NCBI RefSeq assembly: GCF_029269835.1
Contig: NZ_JARJBB010000004.1
Span: 434,001-498,000 of the forward strand
DNA from: Streptomyces tropicalis
Lineage (GTDB): Bacteria > Actinomycetota > Actinomycetes > Streptomycetales > Streptomycetaceae
Direction of reading: 5' to 3'
DNA length: 64,000 bases
The notes below the pieces were generated by a model. It had not been told where the DNA came from. It did no database searches and worked only from the letters and a program-made list of their open reading frames with translations. This document shows positions 35,237-45,584 of the stretch, in pieces. The position numbers and the translations under genes were made by a program. Position 1 is the first letter of the stretch, and every line of letters starts with the position of its first letter.

Positions 35237-36615
35237 GACCGGCCCCCCGGGGCTGGGACCGTCGGGTCCGCCGGGCGGGCCGGGCCGGACCCGCCCGCGG
35301 GCTCCGGTGCGGACGCGGCCGGGCGCAGCGCGGTGCGCGCCGTGCGCTGCGTGTGCACGGCGAGCAGGGCCAGGACGGCGGTGCACAGCAGCGCCGGGGC
35401 CGGGGCGCCGACCCGGACGACCAGGGCGGCCGCGACGGCGGGCGCGGCGGCTGCCGCCAGGGCGCCCGAGGTGCCGAGGACGGCGCCGGTCCGCGACTGC
35501 ACCTCGCGCGGCACGGCGAGCACGGCCGCCCCGCCCAGCACGACGGTCACCACCGGCATGACCAGGCAGAGCGCGCAGAAGCACAGCGCCCAGCGCCACG
35601 GGCCGTCGGCCGCCGCCAGCGCGGCGCACGACGGCACGAGCAGCCAGGTGGCCGCGGTCAGCGACCGGTGGCCGCCGAACCGGCGCACCACCCTCGGCGC
35701 CGCCAGCGAACCGGCCAGGCCCGCCGCGCCGGACGCCGCGAGCACCGCGCCGGTGGCGGCGCCGCCGGCGCCGGCTCCCAGGACGAACACCGCCGTGTAG
35801 AACAGCAGCGCCAGCGCCCCGCTCGCCGCCGTCGACCACAGCAGCACCAGCCGCAGTGCGGGGGAGCGGACCACGGCGGCCGCGCCCGCCCGCAGCTCAC
35901 CCCGGGCCGGCCCGCGGCGCCGGGGTGCGGGGCCCGGAGGGAGCACCCCCGCGTCCACGGGGCCCGCGGGGCCGTCCAGCGGTGCACGGATCGCGCGCAC
36001 CCCGACCGCGGCCACGAGGTAGGACACCGCGTCGACGGCGAACGGCAGGAAGCGGCTCACCCCGAACAGCGCACCGCCCAGCGCCGGCCCCGCCACCAGG
36101 GCCGCCTGGTCGCCCGCCTGGATGCCGGCCACGGCCCGCGGCAGGTCCTCCGGGTCCGCCAGCCGGGCGAGCGCGCCGCGCGCCGCCGCCTCGTACGCCG
36201 TCGCGCTCAGCCGCTCCGCGCACGCCAGACCCAGCAGCACCCACAGCGGCGGATGCCACCGGCACGACACGGCCAGGCCCGCCGTCGCCAGCGCCGCCAC
36301 CGCGGCGGCCCCGGTCATGATCCGGCGCCGCCTCCCCCGGTCGGCGGGCACGGCGACGAGCGGGCCGAGGAGCACACCGGCGAGGGCGGCCGCGGCGGCG
36401 ACGGCGCCCGCGGTTCCGGGGCCGTGTCCCAGCCGCAGGAGCAGCAGCGGGAACACCAGGCCGGACGCCTGGCTGCCCAGGCCGTCGACGGCGTTGACGC
36501 CCCACAGGACGGCGAGGTCCCGCCGCCCGCCCGTGCGGGCCGCGGGAGCCGCCGCCGTGGGCGCGGTGTCCGGCGCCGACTCCTCGCCGCCGGCGCGCTG
36601 CGGTGCCCGAGACAC
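35233..36615 (-). CDS. MFS exporter of the RiPP operon
   Basis: A 460-residue major-facilitator protein of about 12 helices, similar in layout to EntS-like exporters. It starts at GTG 36615 with a ~30-residue Ala/Pro cytoplasmic leader. The loop PADRGRRRRIMTG is the Motif-A-like basic loop between helices 2 and 3. It is the first gene of the operon, and its stop overlaps the peptidase start. It probably exports the mature peptide or gives immunity; it could export another molecule. Confidence 0.87.
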   Translation of the reverse strand: MSRAPQRAGGEESAPDTAPTAAAPAARTGGRRDLAVLWGVNAVDGLGSQASGLVFPLLLLRLGHGPGTAGAVAAAAALAGVLLGPLVAVPADRGRRRRIMTGAAAVAALATAGLAVSCRWHPPLWVLLGLACAERLSATAYEAAARGALARLADPEDLPRAVAGIQAGDQAALVAGPALGGALFGVSRFLPFAVDAVSYLVAAVGVRAIRAPLDGPAGPVDAGVLPPGPAPRRRGPARGELRAGAAAVVRSPALRLVLLWSTAASGALALLFYTAVFVLGAGAGGAATGAVLAASGAAGLAGSLAAPRVVRRFGGHRSLTAATWLLVPSCAALAAADGPWRWALCFCALCLVMPVVTVVLGGAAVLAVPREVQSRTGAVLGTSGALAAAAAPAVAAALVVRVGAPAPALLCTAVLALLAVHTQRTARTALRPAASAPEPAGGSGPARPADPTVPAPGGRS

Positions 36616-37402
36616 GTCGATGTCCCCTACCCCCCTGGAAGCGCCGCCGGCCCCCCTGGTGGGAGGTCACCGGAATACGGACGCGAGAGCGACGGGCCGA
36701 CCGGTGACCGGCCGTCGTGTGTGGGAAATGTGCACGAAGTGCGAAAGCGAGCGGGAGCCTAATCACCGCGGCGCGACGGGAACAAGGGCCCGGAGGCTCC
36801 TCGCGGCGTACCCGCCGGACCGGATATGGCCGACCGGCGTCTGGCCCGGCCCGCGGGCGGCGGTCCTCGCACTCCGCCCCGCCCGCCGCGCCGGCGGGCC
36901 CCGGCAGCGCCGTCCCGGCGCTTCGCGATCGTGTACCGGGGGTCCGCCCCGGCCCCGGGCCCGCCGTGCCGCCGGACCGTCGCCGGGTGTGCTCCGGGCA
37001 TGTGCGCGGGGCCGCGGACCTCCTGGCGGGCCCCCGCCGGCCGGCCCGTCCCCGTGTCGGTACCGGCGTTCCGGGGGGCAACGGGAGCGCTCTCCGTCCA
37101 GGGTCGCGCCGCCCGTGCACGGGGCGCGCCGCGCGGTCGGACCGGGTGCCGTGGGGGCCCGGGGCCGGTCGTGGCGGGTGCGGCACATTGGCCGACAACT
37201 CCCCCCGCCCGCGGCGCGACGGCCATGCTGCATTCCGCCCCGGTCCGTGACGGGGGTGCGGGTGATGCGTGCCGTGCGGGCGGTACGGGGTGGAATGCCG
37301 TGCCGGCGGTGCGGCCGTGGGGGCGGGTGTTCGGCGCTCGGCCGGGGGGGTGCGCCGCCGGGTGCTCCGGCAGGTGGACCGCGCGATCCGGGCGGAGAGG
37401 GC
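36616..37402. other. 787-bp gene-free region upstream of the RiPP operon
   Basis: Between the RiPP operon start and the nucleotidyltransferase stop. Long open frames here run on several strands and look like GC-bias shadows. Near the operon the minus strand has the AT-richer stretch around 36715-36770 (including an interrupted GCACTTCGTGC), the most likely promoter zone. I see no other supported gene. Confidence 0.5.
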
Positions 37403-38050
37403 TCAGGGCCGGGCCGTGGAGGTGCCGGAGTCGTGCCGGGCCGGTGCGCCGGGCGCGGTCGGCCAGTCCAGCACGGTCAGCTCCGGCCACTGCCGTCGCC
37501 AGCGGGCCGTCTTCGCGGCGTACACCTCCGGCGGGGCCAGGACCGGGTTGGGGCGGACGACGAGGTGGAAGACGTCCGAGAGGCCGTGGGGCGCGTAGAC
37601 GCGCCAGTGGCCGTCGGCCTCCAGCCGCACCCCGAGACAGCACGTGGTCGCCGCGAAGGAGTCGATCGCCGCCTCGGTGGAGGTGTGCGGGGCGCACGGG
37701 ACGCCGTACCTGTCCTCGTACCAGAGGTGCACACGGGCCTCGTTGCGGATCTCCACCGTGGCCGGCAGGCCGTCGAACAGCTTCCCGCCCGCCCGGATCA
37801 CCGCGTCCTCCGCCTCCCAGGACAGGTCGCCGCCGTCGAAGTAGAAGAGGTCGTAGTCCCTGATCCCGGCGGCGGGCGGCCGTCCCGTGACGACGTTCCA
37901 CACCGTCTGGAACAGGCATCCCGCCGTCAGGTACCAGCCGGGCAGGGCGAGCCCGGCGGCCCGGTGCAGCACCTCCAGCAGGATCTCGTTCCGGGAGAGC
38001 GTGGTCCGGAGGGCGGCGAGCTGCTCGTCGAGCGGGAGGCGACCGGTCAT
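37403..38050 (-). CDS. Nucleotidyltransferase-like protein (PF06042-like)
   Basis: A 215-residue protein. WYLTAGCLFQTVWNVVTGRPP followed by IRDYDLFYFDGGDLSWEAED gives the Asp-x-Asp style metal site of minimal nucleotidyltransferases; VEIRNEARVHLWYEDRYG and FAATTCCLGVRLE follow. This fits the nucleotidyltransferase family PF06042, whose biological substrates are mostly unknown. The C-terminal ~20 residues are Ala/Gly/Pro filler. It is divergent from the SpoIIE sensor gene. Confidence 0.8.
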   Translation of the reverse strand: MTGRLPLDEQLAALRTTLSRNEILLEVLHRAAGLALPGWYLTAGCLFQTVWNVVTGRPPAAGIRDYDLFYFDGGDLSWEAEDAVIRAGGKLFDGLPATVEIRNEARVHLWYEDRYGVPCAPHTSTEAAIDSFAATTCCLGVRLEADGHWRVYAPHGLSDVFHLVVRPNPVLAPPEVYAAKTARWRRQWPELTVLDWPTAPGAPARHDSGTSTARP

Positions 38051-38182
38051 CGCATACGACTATCACGCCCGGTCCGGGCCCGGCGGGCGGCCCCGGAAGG
38101 GGTGGGGAGCGGGGGTGCGGGGAAGGGGCCCCTTGGCGGCATGGGGGTGACGGGCCGGGCAGGGGGGTGTTAGAAAGGCGAG

Positions 38183-40942
38183 ATGTCAGACCGTTTTGCC
38201 CGGCTTCGACGTATATCGCTGCGGCCTTTCCCGGGGAAGAGCCCGCGGAGCGTCGCCGGGCAGGTGTTCCTCCTGCAGGTGGCGCTCGTCGTGCTGCTCG
38301 TGGCCTGCGGGGTCTTCGCGCTGGTCCTGCAGTCCCAGCGGGACACCGACGCCGAGGCCAAGCGCCGCTCCATCGCCGTGGCGCAGACCTTCGCGCACTC
38401 CCCGGGCGTCCTGACCGCGCTGCAGACGCCCCGGCCGACGAAGGTGCTGCAACCGCTCACCGAGGCCGGGCGCAAGTCCGCGGGCGTGGACTTCATCGTG
38501 GTCATGAACACCAAGGGCATCCGCTACACCCACCCCCTTCCGAGCCGGATCGGCAAGCGCTTCGTAGGCACGATCGGGCCGTCCCTGGCGGGCAGGGTCT
38601 ACACCGAGAGCGTGCACGGACCCCTCGGTCAGGAGGTGCAGGCCACCGTCCCGATCAGGAACCCGCAGGGCAAGGTCGTCGCGCTCGTCTCGGCCGGACT
38701 GAAGGTCAAGAACGTCACCAACCAGGTCGACCGGCAGATCCCGATCATCCTCGCGGCCGGGGCGGGCGCGCTCGGCGTGGCCACCGGCGTGACCGCGCTC
38801 GTCGGCCGGAGGCTGCGGCGGCAGACCCACAGCCTGGACCCGTACGAGATGTCCCGCATGTACGAGCACCACGACGCCGTGCTGCACTCGGTGCGCGAGG
38901 GCGTCCTGATCATCGCGGAGGACGGACGGCTGCTGCTCGCCAACGACGAGGCCAGGCGGCTGCTGCAACTGCCCGACGACTCCGAGGGCCGCAAGGTGTC
39001 CGAGCTGCCCATACTGGAACCGGAGACCGCGGCACTGCTCACCTCCGGCCGCGAGGCCACCGACGAGGTCCACGTGGCCGGACCGCGGCTGCTCGCCGTC
39101 AACCAGCGGCCCACCGGCGCCGACGGCGGCCCCCGGGGCTGGGTGGTCACCCTCCGCGACTCCACCGAACTCCAGCAGGTCTCCGGCCGCGCCGAGGTCG
39201 CCGGCGAGCGCCTCAAGCTGCTCTACGACGCCGGCCTCGTCATCGGCACCACTCTGGACGTGTCCCAGACCGCCGGCGAACTGGCCCGCGTCGCCGTTCC
39301 CCGCTTCGCCGACTTCGTCACCGTGGACCTGGCCGACACCGTCCTGCACGGCGAGGAACCGGCCACCACGGCCACCGGCATGCGGCGCATCGCCGTCCAC
39401 GGCGTCCGGGAGGACCCCCCGCTCTACGAGAAGGGCCGGCTGATCGACTTCCTGCCCTCCACCCCGCAGGCCCGCGGCTTCCACGCCGGGCACGCCGTGC
39501 TCGTCGCCGACCTGTCCGGTTCCATGGGCTGGCACGCCCAGGACCCCCAGCGCGCCGACGCGATCGTCAACTACGGCATCCACTCGCTCATCGTGGCGCC
39601 CATCCAGGCCCGCGGCGTGGTGCTCGGCATGGCCAACTTCTGGCGCGCCAAGGAGCACGGCCCCTTCGACGCGGAGGAGCTGTCGCTCGCGGAGGAACTC
39701 GTCGCGCGGGCCGCCGTCAGCATCGACAACGCCCGCCGCTACACCCGTGAGCACGCCCTCGCCGTCACCCTCCAGCGCAGCCTGCTGCCGCGCGCCCTGC
39801 CCGAGCAGAGCGCCCTGGAGGTCGGCTACCGCTACCTGCCCGCCCAGTCGGGCGTCAGCGGCGACTGGTTCGACGTGATCCCGCTGCCCGGCAGCCGTGT
39901 CGCCCTCGTCGTCGGCGACGTCGTCGGGCACGGTCTGCACGCCGCGGCCACCATGGGGCGGCTGCGGACCGCGGTGCACAACTTCTCCACCCTCGACCTG
40001 CCCCCCGACGAGCTGCTGCAGCACCTGGACGACCTGGTCGGCAGGATCGACCAGGACGAGGAGAGCAACCAGGGCGCCGCTGCCGTGGTCGGCGCCACCT
40101 GCCTGTACGCCATCTACGACCCCGTGACCCGCCGCTGCGCCATGGCCCGTGCCGGGCACCTGGCACCCGCGCTGGTCGCCCCCGACGGCAGCGTCACCTT
40201 CCTCGACCTGCCCACCGGGCCGCCGCTCGGCCTCGGCGGCATGCCGTTCCAGACGGCCGAGGTGGAACTGGCCGAGGGCACCCAGCTCGTCCTCTACACC
40301 GACGGCCTGATCGAGGACCGCACCCGCGACCTGGACGTGGGCATGGAACTGCTCCGCCAGTCCCTGGCGGGCCACCCCGAGCGCCCGCCGGAGGAGAGCT
40401 GCGGCGCCGTGCTGGAGGAACTGCTCCCCGAGCGGCCGCAGGACGACGTCGCCCTGATGATCGCCCGCACCCGCGCCCTGCCCGCCGCCCGGATCGCCGA
40501 CTGGGACGTGGAACCGGAGGCCGCCGCGGTCGCCGGGATCCGCGCCGAGGCGTCCGCGAAGCTCGACGAGTGGGGCCTGTCCGAGCTGGCCTTCACCATG
40601 GAGCTGGTGCTGTCCGAACTGGTCACCAACGCCATCCGCTACGGCATGGAGCCCATCCACGTCCGCCTCATCCACGACCGCGCGCTGATCTGCGAGGTGT
40701 CCGACGGCAGCAGCACCTCCCCGCACCTGCGGTACGCCGCGACCACCGACGAGGGAGGCCGCGGCCTGTTCCTGGTGTCCAGGACCGCCGAGCGCTGGGG
40801 CACCCGCTACATCCCGCAGGGCAAGGTCATCTGGGCGGAACTCGCCCTGCCCGAGCCGGGCGGCACCGGCGAGCCCGACGGCATCGCCGGCCCCTGGGCG
40901 GCCCTCCTCGAGGACGACTCCCCGGACACCCTGGCGGAGTGA
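38183..40942 (+). CDS. Membrane SpoIIE phosphatase with Cache, PAS, GAF and kinase domains
   Basis: A 919-residue receptor. One TM (about 25-48), an extracellular CitA/DcuS-like single Cache domain (50-170; GVDFIVVMNTKGIRYTHP, IGKRF), TM2 (180-200), PAS (215-320), GAF (350-520), PP2C/SpoIIE phosphatase (540-755; SGDWFDVIPLPGS, VVGDVVGHG) and an HATPase_c_2 anti-sigma kinase (770-890; FTMELVLSELVTNAIRYG; DEGGRGLFLV). Such fusions switch anti-sigma antagonists by both phosphorylation and dephosphorylation. The ligand may be a dicarboxylate-like molecule by homology. A paralogue is at 45585. Confidence 0.93.
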   Translation: MSDRFARLRRISLRPFPGKSPRSVAGQVFLLQVALVVLLVACGVFALVLQSQRDTDAEAKRRSIAVAQTFAHSPGVLTALQTPRPTKVLQPLTEAGRKSAGVDFIVVMNTKGIRYTHPLPSRIGKRFVGTIGPSLAGRVYTESVHGPLGQEVQATVPIRNPQGKVVALVSAGLKVKNVTNQVDRQIPIILAAGAGALGVATGVTALVGRRLRRQTHSLDPYEMSRMYEHHDAVLHSVREGVLIIAEDGRLLLANDEARRLLQLPDDSEGRKVSELPILEPETAALLTSGREATDEVHVAGPRLLAVNQRPTGADGGPRGWVVTLRDSTELQQVSGRAEVAGERLKLLYDAGLVIGTTLDVSQTAGELARVAVPRFADFVTVDLADTVLHGEEPATTATGMRRIAVHGVREDPPLYEKGRLIDFLPSTPQARGFHAGHAVLVADLSGSMGWHAQDPQRADAIVNYGIHSLIVAPIQARGVVLGMANFWRAKEHGPFDAEELSLAEELVARAAVSIDNARRYTREHALAVTLQRSLLPRALPEQSALEVGYRYLPAQSGVSGDWFDVIPLPGSRVALVVGDVVGHGLHAAATMGRLRTAVHNFSTLDLPPDELLQHLDDLVGRIDQDEESNQGAAAVVGATCLYAIYDPVTRRCAMARAGHLAPALVAPDGSVTFLDLPTGPPLGLGGMPFQTAEVELAEGTQLVLYTDGLIEDRTRDLDVGMELLRQSLAGHPERPPEESCGAVLEELLPERPQDDVALMIARTRALPAARIADWDVEPEAAAVAGIRAEASAKLDEWGLSELAFTMELVLSELVTNAIRYGMEPIHVRLIHDRALICEVSDGSSTSPHLRYAATTDEGGRGLFLVSRTAERWGTRYIPQGKVIWAELALPEPGGTGEPDGIAGPWAALLEDDSPDTLAE

Positions 40943-40947
40943 CCGCG

Positions 40948-40995
40948 CCGGGACCCGGCCCGGGGGCGGGCAGCCGCCCCCGGGCCGGGTCCCGG
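40948..40995. terminator. Very strong 22-bp terminator hairpin
   Basis: A 22-bp perfect stem (40948-40969 with 40974-40995) and loop GCAG sits between the convergent sensor (stop 40942) and phospholipase-D gene (stop 41010). Confidence 0.9.
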
Positions 40996-41009
40996 GCGCG
41001 TGCCGAGGG

Positions 41010-42263
41010 TCAGAGGAAGCGGCGGACCGGGGCCACCGCGAGCTCGCGGAGGCGCTGGCCGACCGGGCGGCGCCGCCAGCGGGACGCGTCCATCGCCTCG
41101 CTGCGCTCCATGTCCCGCTCGAAGTCGCCGTCGAGGTCCGCCGTGAAGTCCTCGTCCAGCACGGCCAGCATGACCTCCTCGTCGTGCTCCATCGACCGCC
41201 GGTTGAAGTTGGTCGAGCCGATCAGCGAGGCCACCCCGTCCACCGTGATGATCTTCGTGTGGAGCATGGTCGGCTGGTACTGGCGGATGACCACGCCCGC
41301 GTCCAGCAGCGTCTGGTAGTGCTGCTGGCCCGCCAGCTGGCAGGCCCGCTGGTCGGTGTACGGGCCGGGCAGCAGGATCTCCACGGTCACCCCGCGCCGT
41401 GCCGTGGCGGCCAGCAGATCGACGAAGTAGACGTCCGGCGCGAAGTACGCCGTGGCCAGGCGGAACCGGTGCTCGGCCGAGGTGAGCACCACCCGGATCA
41501 GCGTCTGCATGTCCTGCCACCCGAAACTGGCCGAGCCGCGCACCACCTGCACCGTGGCCCGCCCCGGCTGCTCGTGGCCGGTGAACCGGTCGTGCTCGTC
41601 GTACAGCGTGTCGTGGCACTCGGCCCAGTTCTGCGCGAAGGCGGCGGCGATGCCGTCGACGGCCGGGCCGCGGACCTGCACGTGCGTGTCGCGCCACTCG
41701 CCCGGATTGCGCGCGTCCCCGCACCACTCCTCGGCGATGCCGACCCCGCCGGTGAAGGCCACGGACTCGTCGACGATCAGCGCCTTGCGGTGGCAGCGGT
41801 GGTTCTGCTTGAGCGGCGACAGCCGGGTCGGCCGGCGGAACCACGCGACCTGCACCCCCGCCGCGTCCATCTCGTCCAGCAGTTCCTGCTCGATCTCCTT
41901 GGCGCCGAAGCCGTCGAGCAGCAGCCGGACCCTGATGCCGTCACGGGCGCGTTCGGCGAGCGCCCCGGCGAACTCGCGGGCGATCTCGCCGCGCCAGTAC
42001 ACGAAGGTCATCATGTCGATGGTGTGCCGGGCCGAGCGCACCGCCTCGAGCATGGCCGGGAAGATGGCGTCGCCGTTGCGCAGCGGCACCAGCTCGTTGC
42101 CCTCGGTCGCGGCGATGCCCAGCAGTCGCTCCAGTCGTCTTCGCAGCCGCTGCTTGCGGGCGGCGACGGAGCTCTCCGCACCGCCGTCCCCGCCGCCGGC
42201 CGGGGCCGGTGCGTCCGTGAACGGGGCCGTCGTGGTCGTCGTGTCTTCCGCCGTAGGTCGCAC
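41010..42263 (-). CDS. Phospholipase-D-family cardiolipin synthase-like protein
   Basis: A 417-residue protein with two HKD-type motifs: HRKALIVDESVAFTGGVGI (about residue 165) and HTKIITVDGVASLIGSTNFNRRSMEHDEEVM (about 345). No N-terminal membrane helices are present, unlike ClsA, so it is closer to ClsB-type enzymes. It would form cardiolipin or act on other phosphatidyl substrates. The N-terminal 35 residues are low complexity. It is likely part of the stress-response region. Confidence 0.9.
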   Translation of the reverse strand: MRPTAEDTTTTTAPFTDAPAPAGGGDGGAESSVAARKQRLRRRLERLLGIAATEGNELVPLRNGDAIFPAMLEAVRSARHTIDMMTFVYWRGEIAREFAGALAERARDGIRVRLLLDGFGAKEIEQELLDEMDAAGVQVAWFRRPTRLSPLKQNHRCHRKALIVDESVAFTGGVGIAEEWCGDARNPGEWRDTHVQVRGPAVDGIAAAFAQNWAECHDTLYDEHDRFTGHEQPGRATVQVVRGSASFGWQDMQTLIRVVLTSAEHRFRLATAYFAPDVYFVDLLAATARRGVTVEILLPGPYTDQRACQLAGQQHYQTLLDAGVVIRQYQPTMLHTKIITVDGVASLIGSTNFNRRSMEHDEEVMLAVLDEDFTADLDGDFERDMERSEAMDASRWRRRPVGQRLRELAVAPVRRFL

Positions 42264-42414
42264 GGTCCGCCTCCTGATGGGTGCACGCCCTCACCGGGCG
42301 GGCGGCCCGGGAGCTGCCTGTGGCGCAGGTTGGGCTACGTATACCAAGCTGCGGCGACGGCATGCCCCCGCCCGGCGAACGTGGCCTGCGCCACACCGGC
42401 ACGGGCCGTCCCGG

Positions 42415-42744
42415 TCACGCCGTTCGCGCGCCCGGCCGCCGCGCCCGGTCCAGGAAGACCTCGTCGACGTAGCACCACGCCCAGGCCTCGCCCGGCTCCA
42501 CGGAGCGGGCCACGGGGTGCCCGGTCGCCGCGAAGTGCGCGGTGGCGTGGGCGCCGCCGGAACTGTCGCAGCAGCCGACGTGACCGCAGGTCAGGCACTG
42601 CCGCAGATGCACCGGGGTCCGGCCCCGCGCCCGGCACTGCGCACACCGTGGAGCGCGCGGCCGGCGGGCCGCCGGCCCGTCCAGGTGCGCGCACGCCCGC
42701 CCCTCGGGCCGCCCGCCGTCCACCCGCACCGTCCAGACCGCCAT
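42415..42744 (-). CDS. UBP-type zinc finger protein
   Basis: A 109-residue protein starting at ATG 42744 behind GAGAGG; longer frames upstream are unconserved. It contains CAHLDG, CAQC, HLRQCLTCGHVGCCDSS and HATAHFAATGHPVARSVEPGEAWAWCYVDE, the zinc-ligand pattern of the UBP/BUZ finger. The final WCYVDE is the usual C-terminal strand. In eukaryotes the domain binds ubiquitin C-termini; in actinomycetes the role is unknown. Confidence 0.88.
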   Translation of the reverse strand: MAVWTVRVDGGRPEGRACAHLDGPAARRPRAPRCAQCRARGRTPVHLRQCLTCGHVGCCDSSGGAHATAHFAATGHPVARSVEPGEAWAWCYVDEVFLDRARRPGARTA

Positions 42745-42921
42745 CGCCGACCTCTCCCTCGCTCCGGCCACACTCCCGTCCCCCCTGGCTTCCGTCCCCG
42801 GGGCGCCCCCGGTTGCGGTCCCGGCGCCGGTCGCGGCCACGCCTGCGCCGGGTGCGTCGGACACCGACAGGGCCGGGTGCCCGGTGGCAGGGGATCCGAC
42901 GCGTGCCCCGCGGGGCACCGG

Positions 42922-43545
42922 TCAGTAGCGCTGCGCCTTCGCCAGGGCGGGCGTCAGCCGCGGTTCGGCCGGAGAGCGGCTGAACGCGATCGGCTGGGCC
43001 TTCCTGCCCGGTGCGAGGTTCTCCGCACCGACGTACCGGGTCTCCACCACGTGCCCGTCGGCGTTCTTGAAGTCGACCTGCACGGCGTACGACGCCTTGT
43101 GGTCCGTCCTGTTGGTGATGGTGACCAGGACGGCGAGCACCCCGCCGGTCCGCGCCCGGGGCAGGCCCTGCATGGACACCTCCGGCAGCGCGTTCCCGCG
43201 CCCGGCCACGTTCTTCAGCTCCTTCTGCGCCGTCGCCGCGGCGCGGGCGGTGTCCGCGGACACCGACGCCTCGAACTCCGAGGCGCGGGCCGCGGCCGAC
43301 GACGCGGCGGCCGAGGCGGAGGCCTGCGCGGAGCCGACGGCGGACGCGGCGGACGAGGCCATCGCGGAGGGAGGCGAGCCCGAGAAGGAGGCGGTGTTCG
43401 GGGAGGCCGGGGACGAGGCCGCCGGGCCCGAGCCGCCGCCGCTGCCGCACCCCGCGAGCACCGCGGCGGCCGCTGCGCACAGGAGGACGGCGGGGGTGAG
43501 GCGCGGGCGCCGCCCGCGCACGCGTGGGGAGAGGCTCGGAGACAT
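42922..43545 (-). CDS. Lipoprotein with Ala/Ser-rich helix and Ig-like C-terminal part
   Basis: A 207-residue protein from ATG 43545 behind GGAGGAAA. It has an N-terminal basic region, hydrophobic core and lipobox VLAGC near residue 36. Residues 40-95 are Ser/Ala-rich and probably a disordered or helical linker; residues 120-200 look like a beta-sandwich (VLAVLVTITNRTDHKASYAVQVDFKNADG). I do not recognise the family. It is surface-anchored. Confidence 0.8.
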   Translation of the reverse strand: MSPSLSPRVRGRRPRLTPAVLLCAAAAAVLAGCGSGGGSGPAASSPASPNTASFSGSPPSAMASSAASAVGSAQASASAAASSAAARASEFEASVSADTARAAATAQKELKNVAGRGNALPEVSMQGLPRARTGGVLAVLVTITNRTDHKASYAVQVDFKNADGHVVETRYVGAENLAPGRKAQPIAFSRSPAEPRLTPALAKAQRY

Positions 43546-43787
43546 GACGGTTTCCTCCGGTCCGGGAACGCGTACGCCCATCATCGGCCGGGGGTGCGCG
43601 GGACGCGACTCGGTATCCCGCGCACCCGGCCGGCGCCCCCCACCGCCCGTCCCGCGCCCGGGGCCGTCCGCGCCCCCGGCGCACCCCGGCCCGTCCCGCG
43701 TGTCCGGCCCGTCCCGCGCATACCGCGGCCCCGGGGAGGAAAAATGAGACCGCGAGCGCAGGACAACCGAGGCGGAGGAACGGACCC

Positions 43788-45428
<1,641 letters not shown>

Positions 45429-45437
45429 CGGGCCGCG

Positions 45438-45458
45438 GCCGCCCGGGATCAGGGCGGC
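45438..45458 (+). terminator. Putative terminator after pgm
   Basis: A 7-bp stem GCCGCCC / GGGCGGC with a 7-nt loop begins 10 nt after the pgm stop. Confidence 0.5.
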
Positions 45459-45584
45459 TGCCCCGGCGCCCCGGTCGGCGGGACGTCCCCGCAGGCCCGC
45501 TGCGGGTACCGGGCGCCGGGACACGCGGGGATCCATGTGAGAACGTAGTGCCAGGAAAGCCTTCCCGCGGATGGGATCGGCAGT

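Noticed and set aside
30767..35800. A 1677-residue plus-strand frame
   Set aside because: Pure high-GC shadow opposite well-supported genes; composition is not protein-like.
36719..36800. Short plus-strand frame beginning VWEMCTKCESE as an extra RiPP or metal peptide
   Set aside because: No ribosome-binding site and the frame continues into low-complexity Arg/Gly/Pro.
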